NCBI GenBank assembly: GCA_945860355.1
Contig: CAMARB010000015.1
Location: 1 to 38,311, forward strand
Source: Chthoniobacter flavus
Lineage (GTDB): Bacteria; Verrucomicrobiota; Verrucomicrobiia; Chthoniobacterales; Chthoniobacteraceae
Direction of reading: 5' to 3'
DNA length: 38,311 nt
Positions within the stretch are counted from its first letter, which is position 1; every line of letters begins with the position of its first letter. A program made the position numbers and the translations under genes. Below the pieces are notes generated by a model. It ran no database searches. It was not told the DNA's origin and saw only the letters and a list, made by a program, of their open reading frames with translations. Shown in pieces: positions 7,926 to 15,538 of this stretch.

Positions 7926-8974
7926 ACCTCAATGAGTTCCGGACAGACGACGCCGTCGCTTTCCCAGCAGACGGACGCCCAGGAAAGGCCCACGCCGAAC
8001 CCGGACATCACCACCTTCATGGGCTTGGAGGCGAGCGCCTCGCGCATTTGTGCGGTCAGAGTCAGGGGCACGGTGGCCGAGCTCGTGTTCCCGAAATCGT
8101 AGAGCGTCGAGGGCAGTTGCGGGGGCTTGATCCCGATTTTGCGGGCCACCTGGCTGTTGATGAACAGGTTGGCCTGATGAAACACAAATGCGTCGATGTC
8201 CGGCACGGTGTGCCCGGAGTACTCAAGAAGGCGCTTAATGGAGACGGGGATCTCCCGCATCGTGAAATTCATGATCTCGGCCGCGTCCAGCACCACGTCC
8301 GTCTCGCCCCGCGACCCGCCCCCGTCGAGCGCCGCCTTCTCAAAGGACTGGGAGCCCACCGGATTGCGGCATCCGCCCGCGGGCACATAGATGACCTTGA
8401 ATCCGCCGCCGTCGCTGCCCATTTCAAACTGCATGGGCTTGGCGTCGGCGCTGCACTCCATGGCGGTGGCGGTGCCCGCATGCCCGAAGAGCACGGCGCT
8501 GGCGGGATCCGAGTCGCCGTGCATCTTGGAGACGTCTCCGGCCAGGAGCAGGCCCCGCTTCAAGCCGGAGTTTTCAAGCAAACTGCCCAGCACATACAAT
8601 CCGTAGGTGTATCCCGAGCAACCCAGGTTCACGTCGAAAGCCAGCGCCGATTTCGGCAGACCCATCCGGGCCTGGATGAGCTGCGCCGTGGCTGGGAACG
8701 GGTAATCCGCCGTTTGCGAAACAAACACCACGGCCCCAATCTCCTCGGGCCCCCAGCCCAGCTCCTTGAGCAGACGCTCGGCGGATGCCTGGCAAAGATC
8801 CGAGCAACACAACTCTTTGGGCGCCCAACGCCGGAACCGGATCCCGGTGTATTTGATGATCTTCTCGCGTTGTTCCTCGCTGAGCAGACCGTAATCCGAG
8901 TTGGAAACAATCTGCCGCGGAACCGCCGAAGCGACTCCCGCGATCCGAGCCCGGCGGAGGGTGGCCAGTGCCAT
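7922..8974 (-). CDS. 3-oxoacyl-ACP synthase III (KASIII/FabH-like), intact catalytic triad
   Basis: 350 residues with the full thiolase-fold triad of initiating condensing enzymes: Cys119 in DVNLGCSGYTYGL, His266 in FVFHQANLFI and Asn296 in DFGNTSSATVPL. Such enzymes condense an acyl-CoA starter with malonyl-ACP. A separate house-keeping fabH would normally sit in the fatty-acid operon; here the gene is in a sugar-modification locus, 4 bp downstream of a dedicated ACP, so it probably makes a short 3-oxoacyl chain for decoration of a sugar. It is followed by the ketoreductase (ATGA overlap) and a catalytically dead paralogue, suggesting a heteromeric synthase. No Shine-Dalgarno site precedes the ATG. 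Confidence 0.9.
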   Translation of the reverse strand: MALATLRRARIAGVASAVPRQIVSNSDYGLLSEEQREKIIKYTGIRFRRWAPKELCCSDLCQASAERLLKELGWGPEEIGAVVFVSQTADYPFPATAQLIQARMGLPKSALAFDVNLGCSGYTYGLYVLGSLLENSGLKRGLLLAGDVSKMHGDSDPASAVLFGHAGTATAMECSADAKPMQFEMGSDGGGFKVIYVPAGGCRNPVGSQSFEKAALDGGGSRGETDVVLDAAEIMNFTMREIPVSIKRLLEYSGHTVPDIDAFVFHQANLFINSQVARKIGIKPPQLPSTLYDFGNTSSATVPLTLTAQMREALASKPMKVVMSGFGVGLSWASVCWESDGVVCPELIEV

Positions 8975-8978
8975 GGAA

Positions 8979-9224
8979 TCAGGCGGCCTTGAGCGCTTTT
9001 TTGGCGACGACCAATTTGTACACGTCTTCCAACGTGTCGCATTGCTTGAGCTCCATGCCCGGGACCTGCACTTCGTATTCGCAATCGATCATTGCGAGCA
9101 GGCAGAGCAGCGCCAGGGAATCCCACTGCGGAATGCGGTGGTACTGGGTTTGCGGGGTCAAAGACTCGGGTTCGATGCCTTCCACGGCGTTTTCGAAATG
9201 GCGGACGAATTGTTCAACTTCCAT
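8979..9224 (-). CDS. Acyl carrier protein
   Basis: 81 residues, the usual ACP size. The phosphopantetheine attachment Ser36 lies in QWDSLALLCLLAMID, matching the DSL motif, with a preceding acidic helix and the expected four-helix spacing. The C-terminus ends in a short Lys/Ala tail (VAKKALKAA). It differs from fatty-acid AcpP, which has a more acidic helix II and a DSLDTVEL motif, so it looks like a pathway-specific carrier. It sits between the Rieske oxygenase gene (39 bp away) and the active KASIII gene (4 bp away). The acyl group built here is probably handed to the NeuD-like transferase. The leader before ATG is C-rich (ACCACCCCT). Confidence 0.9.
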   Translation of the reverse strand: MEVEQFVRHFENAVEGIEPESLTPQTQYHRIPQWDSLALLCLLAMIDCEYEVQVPGMELKQCDTLEDVYKLVVAKKALKAA

Positions 9225-9263
9225 AGGGGTGGTTCGGTGGGTGACGGGTTGCAGTTTAGCTCT

Positions 9264-10439
9264 TTAATCAAAATTCATGCTCGCGGCGTACGCCTCGTGG
9301 AACGCGCAGATCCGCTGCTCTTCATCGCTGAGCACGCCGGCGCCGTGGGCAAACCCCACCGAACGCTGGACCTGCTCACAAATCGCGGCGTCCTCGGCAA
9401 AGATCGCCTGCACAAACTCGGCAGCCGAACGGTAGAACTGCTTTTTGAGCGCCAGCTCCATCTTGCTGAGTTCCCCAAGGCCGCTTGTCGCAAAGAGGTA
9501 ACTCGTTAAAACCGTGGTCTTTTCGTCAATCGGCAGGATCCGCTGCAAGCTGAATGATTCGCCCCGGGTCGATGCGAGGACAAAGTTGGGGTAGAGATAA
9601 AAATGCCGATACCCCTCGATGCGTTGGGGCCGCCGCGCAAGGAATTTGTAGGCGCGATCCATGCGCGCGGACACCTCGGCATTCAACGGCGAAAAAACAG
9701 CCGAATTCCGGCCCGCAAACCGGAAGAAACTCGCCTTCTGCCCCCCCGGCTCGGCGTCCGACTCCGGGGCGCCCTGGGCAGACTCCGGGGCCGGCCCCGC
9801 CAAACCCGACATACCCAGTTTCCGGATCGTGTCCGGATGCACGCAATCGACGTGGTAACCCTCCAGCGTGTTCTCCACCACCAGCTTCCAGTTCGCGTTC
9901 ACGCGGTGTTCGGTGTGCTCGACCACCTCGCCAAAGGCGCTCGCCAACTGCGAAACGGGTGCCCAGAAATCGCCCCACTGGCGCTCAAAATCGTCTTCCG
10001 CAAGGGTCTCGCCGGGGTTCTCCCGCTTGATGAAAACCAGGGGCCCGAGGAACCGCACATGCCAGCGCACCAGCCGGTAGTCGCAGAGCGTCTGCGGGGT
10101 GATCTCCGAGATGAGCGGCTTGCGGGGGATCGCGTAGGGCAGCCCCTCGGCGTTGTAGATCCAGCCGTGATAGGGGCATTTGAGCTGCCGGTTCCCGCAC
10201 GGCTCCGTCTGCAACCGGGCGAACCGGTGGGAACAGACGTTGTTAAATGCGCGGATTTCGCCGCCGAAATTCTGGAGCACCACCGAGACGTTCCCCACGT
10301 CGATGCAACGAAAGTCCTGGTCCTTCGAAAGCTCATGAAGGCTGCAGGCGAAAATCCATTCCCGCTCGAAAATACGCTTCAACTCGAGCGCGAGCACGCC
10401 GGGGTCAACGTATTGGGAGGGAGCGATCAGGGGTTTCAT
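9264..10439 (-). CDS. Rieske non-haem iron oxygenase, alpha-subunit type
   Basis: 391 residues. The Rieske [2Fe-2S] domain has C69-x-H71 (CSHRF) and C88-x2-H91 (CPYHGW). The catalytic mononuclear iron site is His196 and His201 in NTLEGYHVDCVH, with the third ligand probably the Asp of the C-terminal FAEDAAICEQVQ segment. Overall it is closest in layout to choline-monooxygenase/GbcA-type and other single-component Rieske oxygenases. No reductase or ferredoxin gene is nearby, so electrons must come from elsewhere. Its start overlaps the FkbM stop as TGATG, which ties it to the glycan locus. It could hydroxylate the acyl chain or oxidise the sugar; the substrate cannot be read from sequence. Confidence 0.9.
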   Translation of the reverse strand: MKPLIAPSQYVDPGVLALELKRIFEREWIFACSLHELSKDQDFRCIDVGNVSVVLQNFGGEIRAFNNVCSHRFARLQTEPCGNRQLKCPYHGWIYNAEGLPYAIPRKPLISEITPQTLCDYRLVRWHVRFLGPLVFIKRENPGETLAEDDFERQWGDFWAPVSQLASAFGEVVEHTEHRVNANWKLVVENTLEGYHVDCVHPDTIRKLGMSGLAGPAPESAQGAPESDAEPGGQKASFFRFAGRNSAVFSPLNAEVSARMDRAYKFLARRPQRIEGYRHFYLYPNFVLASTRGESFSLQRILPIDEKTTVLTSYLFATSGLGELSKMELALKKQFYRSAAEFVQAIFAEDAAICEQVQRSVGFAHGAGVLSDEEQRICAFHEAYAASMNFD

Positions 10440-11647
10440 CAGTCGGCAAATGCGTAGAAGACGGAGTCGTAGCGGGTGTTGCTGTGATGGCGCAGCCCAA
10501 AACGGTATCCGCGGTCGAGGCTCTGCAAATAACGGGGCAAATCAATGAGATCCGACGGCCGATGCGAGGTGCAGGCCGCAACCTTCGGGCGCTCAGCGGC
10601 GAGATGCCGACTGGCCCCGTGCAAGATACCGAGGCTTTGCCCCGCCATATCCAGCCGCAGAAAAGAGACCTCCTCCTCCAGCGATTCATCCAGACAGACC
10701 ACCGCCGCGGACTGCGCATCGGTCGGTTCGCCCAACCCGTCCAAGTCCGGCAGCGCCGACGGGATGCAGACTCCCACGCCCCGCCACGGGTTCACATCCA
10801 GCGTCCCCGTGCAGCGCCCCACCACCTCCCGCCGCAGGTGGATTCTCTGCGAGTAGTCGTAGAAAGACTGCCGGTTAAGCCATTTCTCCAGCCGCTCAAA
10901 TTCAGCCGGATCGGGTTCAAACGCGTGAATCCTCCCGAACCGCCCTTTCGCGGCCCGGATGAAACTGCGGACGTGATCGCCGCTACCCGCGCCGCAATCC
11001 ACGTAAACCTCCTCGGAGCCTACCCCGAGAACGCCGGAGCGAAAATACGCGGCATCCGCGGGTCGGTTCAGGGCGAGAAGATATTCCCGGTCCGCTTCGA
11101 GGTGGGAGAGAAGGAACGCGTAAAAGGTCTCCACGGAGAGCGGATCCACCCAGAGTTTTTCCAGCGCGAGGCAATCCCCCAGGCGGGAGGTGATGAACGG
11201 CAGCCAATCGGCGAGTTGAATATCGGTCTCCAGGCGCAAGGCGCGGACCATCTGGAGGTAGTTGAGCATCTTCAGCCCCTTTTCCGATGCGAGCACCTCA
11301 AAGTGGCTGTATCCGGCGTCCGACTGGCCGGTGTTCACGCACACCACTTCCGGACGGTCCTGCACGAGCTCCACCAACCCACGGGTGTCCAGGCAGGGAT
11401 ACCCCATGATGTGGTTGCCCGCGTGCGCATCGTCCACAACCGCCAAAATCTCCAAGTCCCCCAGCTGCCGCGCGTAGTGGAGAAACGCGGACGCCCAGTA
11501 ACCGGTGCCGCAACACACGACGGGCACCTCGCGCACACGGCCCAGGTAATCCTCGTCCGCCCAAGCAGGGAGCCCGAACCCGGGATTGCCGCAAGCCTGC
11601 TCGACGGCTGTCTCCAGGCGGTGTTTGAGATGAGCGATTCGGTTCAT
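10439..11647 (-). CDS. FkbM-family methyltransferase with N-terminal Rossmann-like domain
   Basis: 402 residues. An N-terminal nucleotide-binding-like domain (VPVVCCGTGYWASAF about 41-55, then LAVVDDAHAGNHIMGYPCL) resembles the sugar-O-acyltransferase/PglD-type Rossmann unit often joined to FkbM proteins. The C-terminal methyltransferase has SAM motif I VYVDCGAGSGDH (about 214-225), HAFEPDPAEFERL (241-253), and an FkbM tail (RLDMAGQSLGILHGA, then PRYLQSLDRGYRFGLRHHS). The family-typical D-I-E-G-A-E motif reads D-M-A-G-Q-S here; the first Asp is kept. FkbM enzymes O-methylate sugars or hydroxyl groups. In this locus it could methylate the amino sugar ring or the hydroxyacyl group. It lies 8 bp after the glycosyltransferase stop and overlaps the Rieske gene. 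Confidence 0.85.
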   Translation of the reverse strand: MNRIAHLKHRLETAVEQACGNPGFGLPAWADEDYLGRVREVPVVCCGTGYWASAFLHYARQLGDLEILAVVDDAHAGNHIMGYPCLDTRGLVELVQDRPEVVCVNTGQSDAGYSHFEVLASEKGLKMLNYLQMVRALRLETDIQLADWLPFITSRLGDCLALEKLWVDPLSVETFYAFLLSHLEADREYLLALNRPADAAYFRSGVLGVGSEEVYVDCGAGSGDHVRSFIRAAKGRFGRIHAFEPDPAEFERLEKWLNRQSFYDYSQRIHLRREVVGRCTGTLDVNPWRGVGVCIPSALPDLDGLGEPTDAQSAAVVCLDESLEEEVSFLRLDMAGQSLGILHGASRHLAAERPKVAACTSHRPSDLIDLPRYLQSLDRGYRFGLRHHSNTRYDSVFYAFAD

Positions 11648-11655
11648 GGCTGTGT

Positions 11656-13779
11656 TCAGTTTTCAACCGCGAGGGCCGGCTCCGGAAGGGCGAGCTCCGG
11701 CAGACGCGCATTCGCGGCGGGCGCCTGCCGGGCGCACCAACGCTGCCACATGCCGCGGAACGCTTTTTCCAAACACCGGGTGAACGCGCTGCCGTCGCCC
11801 AGCACGGGATCCAGCCGCCCGCGAAGGCTCGCGCGGCACCGGCCCAAAAACTCCAGATCCGCGGCCGCAGCCACGGCTTTTTCCACATACTCCTCCGGGC
11901 TGCGCGCGATCAACTCGGGCAACCCCAAAGACGTCAGCAAGACGGCCCCGGAACGCTCGGCGCTCCCCGTCCCCTGCAGCGTGACAAACGGAACCCCCAT
12001 CCAGGCCGCCAGGATGTTGGTGGTGCCGCCCGTGTAGGGAAAGGTGTCGAGCAGGAAATCCACGCGGTGATGCAGCTTGAGGTAATCGGCCACCGGTTGG
12101 CGTTCGATGAGCTCGATACGCTCCGGAGCGATCCCGTGCGACTCCAGAACGCTCCGGACCGGGTTCCCCGCGCGCCCGACGACCAGCAGTTTTGAGCCGG
12201 GCACGGCGGCCAGCACCCGGGCCCAGGTCGCGAGCACGTCCGGGCCCACTTTCGCCAGGTTATTAAAAGAGGCGAACGTCACGAACCCGTTCTCCGCGGC
12301 CGGCAACCCGTTGACCGGCGGGCAATCCGCGGGGGGCCGGAACGTCGAAGCGCCCAGCTCCAGCCGCACGAGTTCCTCGGTGTTCCACCGCTCGGAGACG
12401 CCCGGGGGATCCATCGCCTCGTCGGTGATGCGGTAGTCCATCGCCCGCAGACCCGTGGTCTGCATGTAACCGATCATGCCCACCTGCACCGGCGCCGGTT
12501 TGCGGGCGAACACCATGAGCCGGTTGCGCGAGGTGTGCCCGGAGAGATCCACCAGGATGTCGATTGCGTCCTCTCGGATGAGCGCGGCCAACTCGTCATC
12601 GCTCATTCCCAGCACGTTGTGCCAGCGCTCCACCAACCCCTCCAACCGCTGGCTCATGGCATCGCGCTCGGCTTGGTTGGCGTACACAAAAAACTCACAG
12701 TCCTCCATCCGATGCGCCGCGAAAACGGGCTCCATGAAATAGGCCACCGGGTGCTCCCGCAGATCGCCCGAAACAAAACCCACACGCAGGGGGCGCAGCG
12801 GGTCCGGCAGGACCGTGTGCGGCCGCCAGGAAGCGCGGAGCGGCTCGGCGAACCGCTCCCCGAACCGGCAATGCTCCGCAAACAACCGCTCGCGGTCGGT
12901 CCCGGGCAGGTAATTCAGACCAAAGAGCAGATTGCTAAACGCGTGCCGGTAATCGGGTTTGAGTTCCAGCGCGCGACGGAAAGACGCCACCGCCTCCTGC
13001 GTCCGCCCCAGCTCGTTGAGCGCCGCACCCAGGTTGTTGTGAAGCAGGGCGGACCCGGGCTGGATCCGAAGCGCCTTGCTGTAACAGGTCAAGGAGTCCG
13101 AAAACCGCCCCAGATCCTTGAGCACATTGCCGAGGTTGTTGAGGGCCGTGACCGATTCCGGGTTCAACTCCAAGGCCCGGAGATAGGCGCCAATCGCGTC
13201 CCCGCCCCGGGACTGCGCATGGAGCACCACGCCCAGATTCGTGTATGTGACGTCGCTCGGCTCGTGGAGCTTCAGCGATTCCCGGTAACAGTCCTCCGCC
13301 TCCAGGTAGCGCCCGAGTTCCTTGAGAGCGATCCCCAGGTTGTTGTGAAAAACATACGACCCCGGGTTCAGCGCCAAGGCCCGCCGGTAACATTGCGCCG
13401 CCTCGGAATACCGCCCCTGTTCCTTCAACGCGTTGCCCAAATTGGAGTGCGCAAAATCCGCCTTCGGGTCCGCTTCCAGCGCCAGCTGATAAAACTCGAT
13501 GGCCTCCTCCAAACGCCCCTGCTCCTTGAGCACACCCGCCAGGTTGCTGATCGCCGCCGCGCTGCTTTCGTCCACCCGCAGGGATTCCGTGATGAATTCC
13601 TGAGCGGCATCCAAGTTCCCCAACCGTTGTTCCACCAGCCCGAGCAAATGCAGCGCCTCGGCGTGACGCGGGTTTTGCGCGATCAGCTGGCGGCAAATTT
13701 TGCCCGCTTCCGCGAGGTTCCCCGCCTCGTGATAGCGGTGAGCCTGCTCCATTTGGGAGGAAGAGGGGCGATTTTGCAT
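11656..13779 (-). CDS. TPR-containing OGT/SPINDLY-type protein glycosyltransferase (GT41-like)
   Basis: The ATG at 13779 (MQNRPSSSQ) is preferred over a GTG at 13797 that lies inside a palindrome; this gives 707 residues. About eight tetratricopeptide repeats fill residues 10-300 (for example NLGNALKEQGRYSEAAQCYRRAL). The catalytic half has the GT41 hallmarks VGFVSGDLREHPVAYF, ILVDLSGHTSRNRL, PVQVGMIGYMQTTG, ASFNNLAKVGPDVL and LLDTFPYTGGTTNILAAWMGVPFVTLQG. Relatives transfer a sugar from a nucleotide donor to Ser/Thr of proteins recognised by the TPR helix. As first gene of the locus it is the natural end-user of the modified amino sugar made by the downstream enzymes. No flagellin or adhesin gene is visible in the window, so the target is unknown. 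Confidence 0.9.
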   Translation of the reverse strand: MQNRPSSSQMEQAHRYHEAGNLAEAGKICRQLIAQNPRHAEALHLLGLVEQRLGNLDAAQEFITESLRVDESSAAAISNLAGVLKEQGRLEEAIEFYQLALEADPKADFAHSNLGNALKEQGRYSEAAQCYRRALALNPGSYVFHNNLGIALKELGRYLEAEDCYRESLKLHEPSDVTYTNLGVVLHAQSRGGDAIGAYLRALELNPESVTALNNLGNVLKDLGRFSDSLTCYSKALRIQPGSALLHNNLGAALNELGRTQEAVASFRRALELKPDYRHAFSNLLFGLNYLPGTDRERLFAEHCRFGERFAEPLRASWRPHTVLPDPLRPLRVGFVSGDLREHPVAYFMEPVFAAHRMEDCEFFVYANQAERDAMSQRLEGLVERWHNVLGMSDDELAALIREDAIDILVDLSGHTSRNRLMVFARKPAPVQVGMIGYMQTTGLRAMDYRITDEAMDPPGVSERWNTEELVRLELGASTFRPPADCPPVNGLPAAENGFVTFASFNNLAKVGPDVLATWARVLAAVPGSKLLVVGRAGNPVRSVLESHGIAPERIELIERQPVADYLKLHHRVDFLLDTFPYTGGTTNILAAWMGVPFVTLQGTGSAERSGAVLLTSLGLPELIARSPEEYVEKAVAAAADLEFLGRCRASLRGRLDPVLGDGSAFTRCLEKAFRGMWQRWCARQAPAANARLPELALPEPALAVEN

Positions 13780-13782
13780 GCG

Positions 13783-13798
13783 CGTGCTACGTAGCACG
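13783..13798. promoter_or_regulatory. 16-bp perfect palindrome at the head of the glycan locus
   Basis: CGTGCTACGTAGCACG reads identically on both strands and ends 3 bp before the chosen start codon of the TPR glycosyltransferase gene. It could be an operator for a dimeric repressor or, in RNA, a hairpin masking the start. An alternative GTG start lies inside it. No regulator gene is adjacent. Confidence 0.4.
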
Positions 13799-13964
13799 GA
13801 ACATACCAGCCCGCCTGTTTTTTAAATCCGACTCCCGAAACGAAAAGAATTCGGGCAGGAAACCGCGGGCAAGCACCGGGGGAGGCCTCGGGAGAAAGTC
13901 GGCGAATTCTCCGACGTGAGAATCCGGGAAGCGGGATTCCGGGAACGACCAGGGGGGTGAGAAG

Positions 13965-14036
13965 TGCCAGGGGGGAGGATTGAACTCCCGACCTAGGGCT
14001 TATGAGTCCCCCGCTCTGCCACTGAGCTACCCTGGC
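13965..14036 (-). tRNA. tRNA with CAU anticodon (elongator tRNA-Met, or tRNA-Ile2)
   Basis: The reverse strand folds into a full 72-nt cloverleaf: acceptor GCCAGGG pairs with CCCTGGC, D-arm GCTC/GAGC, anticodon loop CTCATAA (CAU at 34-36), T-arm GGGAG-TTCAATC-CTCCC and discriminator A. CCA is not encoded. The 1:72 pair is G-C, which argues against an initiator tRNA. The anticodon stem has an A31-G39 mismatch at its loop end. Whether it is elongator Met or lysidine-modified Ile2 cannot be settled by eye. It points toward the glycan locus, ending 186 bp before that locus's first start codon. Confidence 0.93.
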
Positions 14037-14407
14037 CAAAGGGCGCGGAAGGTAACGCAGGTTTCTTTCCGGGTTCAAGCGAAGATTTCCAAGCCTTCAT
14101 GGGAACGTGAGGCGGGAGGCGTCAAAGTGGCACAGCCATCCTGGCTGTGACTGCCATAGGCCACAGGCTGGAAGCCTGTGCCACCTTTCGACCTCGAAGC
14201 AAAACGGGCAATCTCCCACACCAAAACAGCGCCACCTCAAAACGCATCAAAGTGTGCTCAAGTGAGCGCCGTTCAAGGGTGTCCCCAAAAAACTCTCCGC
14301 GTTCTCCGCCACTCCGCGTGAAAACTGTCTTTCTCCGTCCTCTCGGAGCTCGTGTACGCACATTTCATCCTTGCCGTGGCCCGATCCACTGAGCCAAACG
14401 GTGGGCA
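14037..14407. other. Non-coding spacer with degenerate repeats
   Basis: I see no credible gene in these 371 bp. The spacer holds a two-hairpin palindromic element (14127-14184). Further on there is a stretch near 14287-14325 (CTCTCCGCGTTCTCCGCC and ACTCCGCGTG) resembling a dispersed intergenic sequence I have seen in several phyla. The small ORFs called here on both strands are translations of these repeats. Confidence 0.6.
14127..14184. repeat. REP-like palindromic element, two hairpins
   Basis: The 58-bp unit begins GTGGCACAG and ends CTGTGCCAC, an inverted pair. Inside are two perfect hairpins: CACAGCC/GGCTGTG and CACAGGCT/AGCCTGTG. Elements with this wording recur between genes in Verrucomicrobiota and Planctomycetota as I recall; only one copy lies in this window. 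Confidence 0.6.
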
Positions 14408-15538
14408 GTGAGAATCACCCTGGTCCACTACTCCTTTCTTCCGGTGATTGGAGGCGTGGAAATTGTCGTCGCCGAACATGCGCGCCTCTTCGCGGACCAC
14501 GGGCACCAAGTCACTCTGCTCGGACGGCGGGGCGCCTCCCAAGACCCGCGGATCCGGTTTCGGGAGCTGCCCGGCGGCTCGGATCCGGGCCAGGAGGACG
14601 CTCTCCGCGAAGCGCTCTGGGACCAGGACTTTGTCATCGTGCACAACGTGCTGACCATGCCGTTTGAACCGGCTTGGACCGCGATCCTCTGGCGGCTCGC
14701 GGACGAACTGGCCGGAGTCCGGTTTGTCGCGTGGGTCCACGACCTGGCCGTGGGCAACCCAGACTACCCGGGGCCGCTGCCGCCGCTGCTCGGCCAAGCC
14801 CATCCGAGGATGACCCACGTCGCCATTTCCGCTCATCGCAAGGCCCAGTTTGAGGCGTTGACTGGAGGCAACTGCGCGCTCATCCCCAACGGCCTGCACC
14901 CCGGCGAACTCGACCTGAGCCCATCGGTGAACACTCTGGCCGAGAAATCGGGGTTTTTCGCCGAGGGCTGGGCGCTGCTCCATCCCGCCCGCCTGCTGCG
15001 CCGCAAAAACATCGAGATCAGCCTCCGGGTCACAGCCGCGCTCCAGGATGCCGGTCACCCCGCGTTTCTGCTACTGACCGCCCCGCCCGACCCCCACAAT
15101 CCGGGCTCGGAAAGTTACGCCCGGGAACTCCGAACCCTCCGTTCGGACCTCGGCCTGGAGGCGCGCGCGTTTTTCCTCCACGATCATTTCCCTCTGGAGG
15201 CGAGGGACTTACGCAGCCTTTACCGGATCGCGGACGCGCTCTTTTTCCCCAGCCACCAGGAGGGCTTCGGACTCCCCCTGCTGGAGGCCGCCCTGCACGG
15301 CAAACCGGTTTTCTGCCCCGGGATCGAGCCCCTCAAAACCCTGGGCTCAACGTTTGCCCACTTTTTCCCGCCGGAGGCGACCCCGGAGCGGGTTGCCGCG
15401 CAAATCGCCGGGGTTTTGCAGGGGTCGCGAGAAACACACGCCCGCAAAAGTGTTTTGCGCGATTACGCGTGGGCTGCAATTTACGAGAAATTCCTCGCCC
15501 CGCTTCTTCTAAAAAAACCATCCTCTCATCCCGAATGA
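14408..15538 (+). CDS. GT4-type glycosyltransferase (GT-B fold)
   Basis: 376 residues starting at GTG 14408 ([19 protein letters not shown]). The N-terminal half has the GGVE loop and HxxxL-rich acceptor domain of retaining GT-B enzymes, and the C-terminal half has [16 protein letters not shown] for nucleotide-sugar binding and the E-x7-E motif in [19 protein letters not shown]. The acceptor and donor are not identifiable. Its stop overlaps the glgB start as ATGA, so the two are co-translated, which points to an alpha-glucan or related sugar polymer role; a GlgM- or GlgA-like function is possible but the sequence is not a canonical glycogen synthase. No Shine-Dalgarno site is seen, and the upstream spacer carries repeats rather than an obvious promoter. 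Confidence 0.85.
   Translation: MRITLVHYSFLPVIGGVEIVVAEHARLFADHGHQVTLLGRRGASQDPRIRFRELPGGSDPGQEDALREALWDQDFVIVHNVLTMPFEPAWTAILWRLADELAGVRFVAWVHDLAVGNPDYPGPLPPLLGQAHPRMTHVAISAHRKAQFEALTGGNCALIPNGLHPGELDLSPSVNTLAEKSGFFAEGWALLHPARLLRRKNIEISLRVTAALQDAGHPAFLLLTAPPDPHNPGSESYARELRTLRSDLGLEARAFFLHDHFPLEARDLRSLYRIADALFFPSHQEGFGLPLLEAALHGKPVFCPGIEPLKTLGSTFAHFFPPEATPERVAAQIAGVLQGSRETHARKSVLRDYAWAAIYEKFLAPLLLKKPSSHPE

Noticed and set aside
13965-14036. tRNA as integration site for a genomic island containing the glycan locus
   Set aside because: The tRNA 3' end points at the locus, but I found no integrase gene and no convincing direct repeat of the tRNA end at the far side.
14122-14361. 79-residue minus-strand ORF ending AQASSLWPMAVTARMAVPL
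   Set aside because: It is a translation of the palindromic repeat and the adjacent dispersed sequence, a common false gene call.
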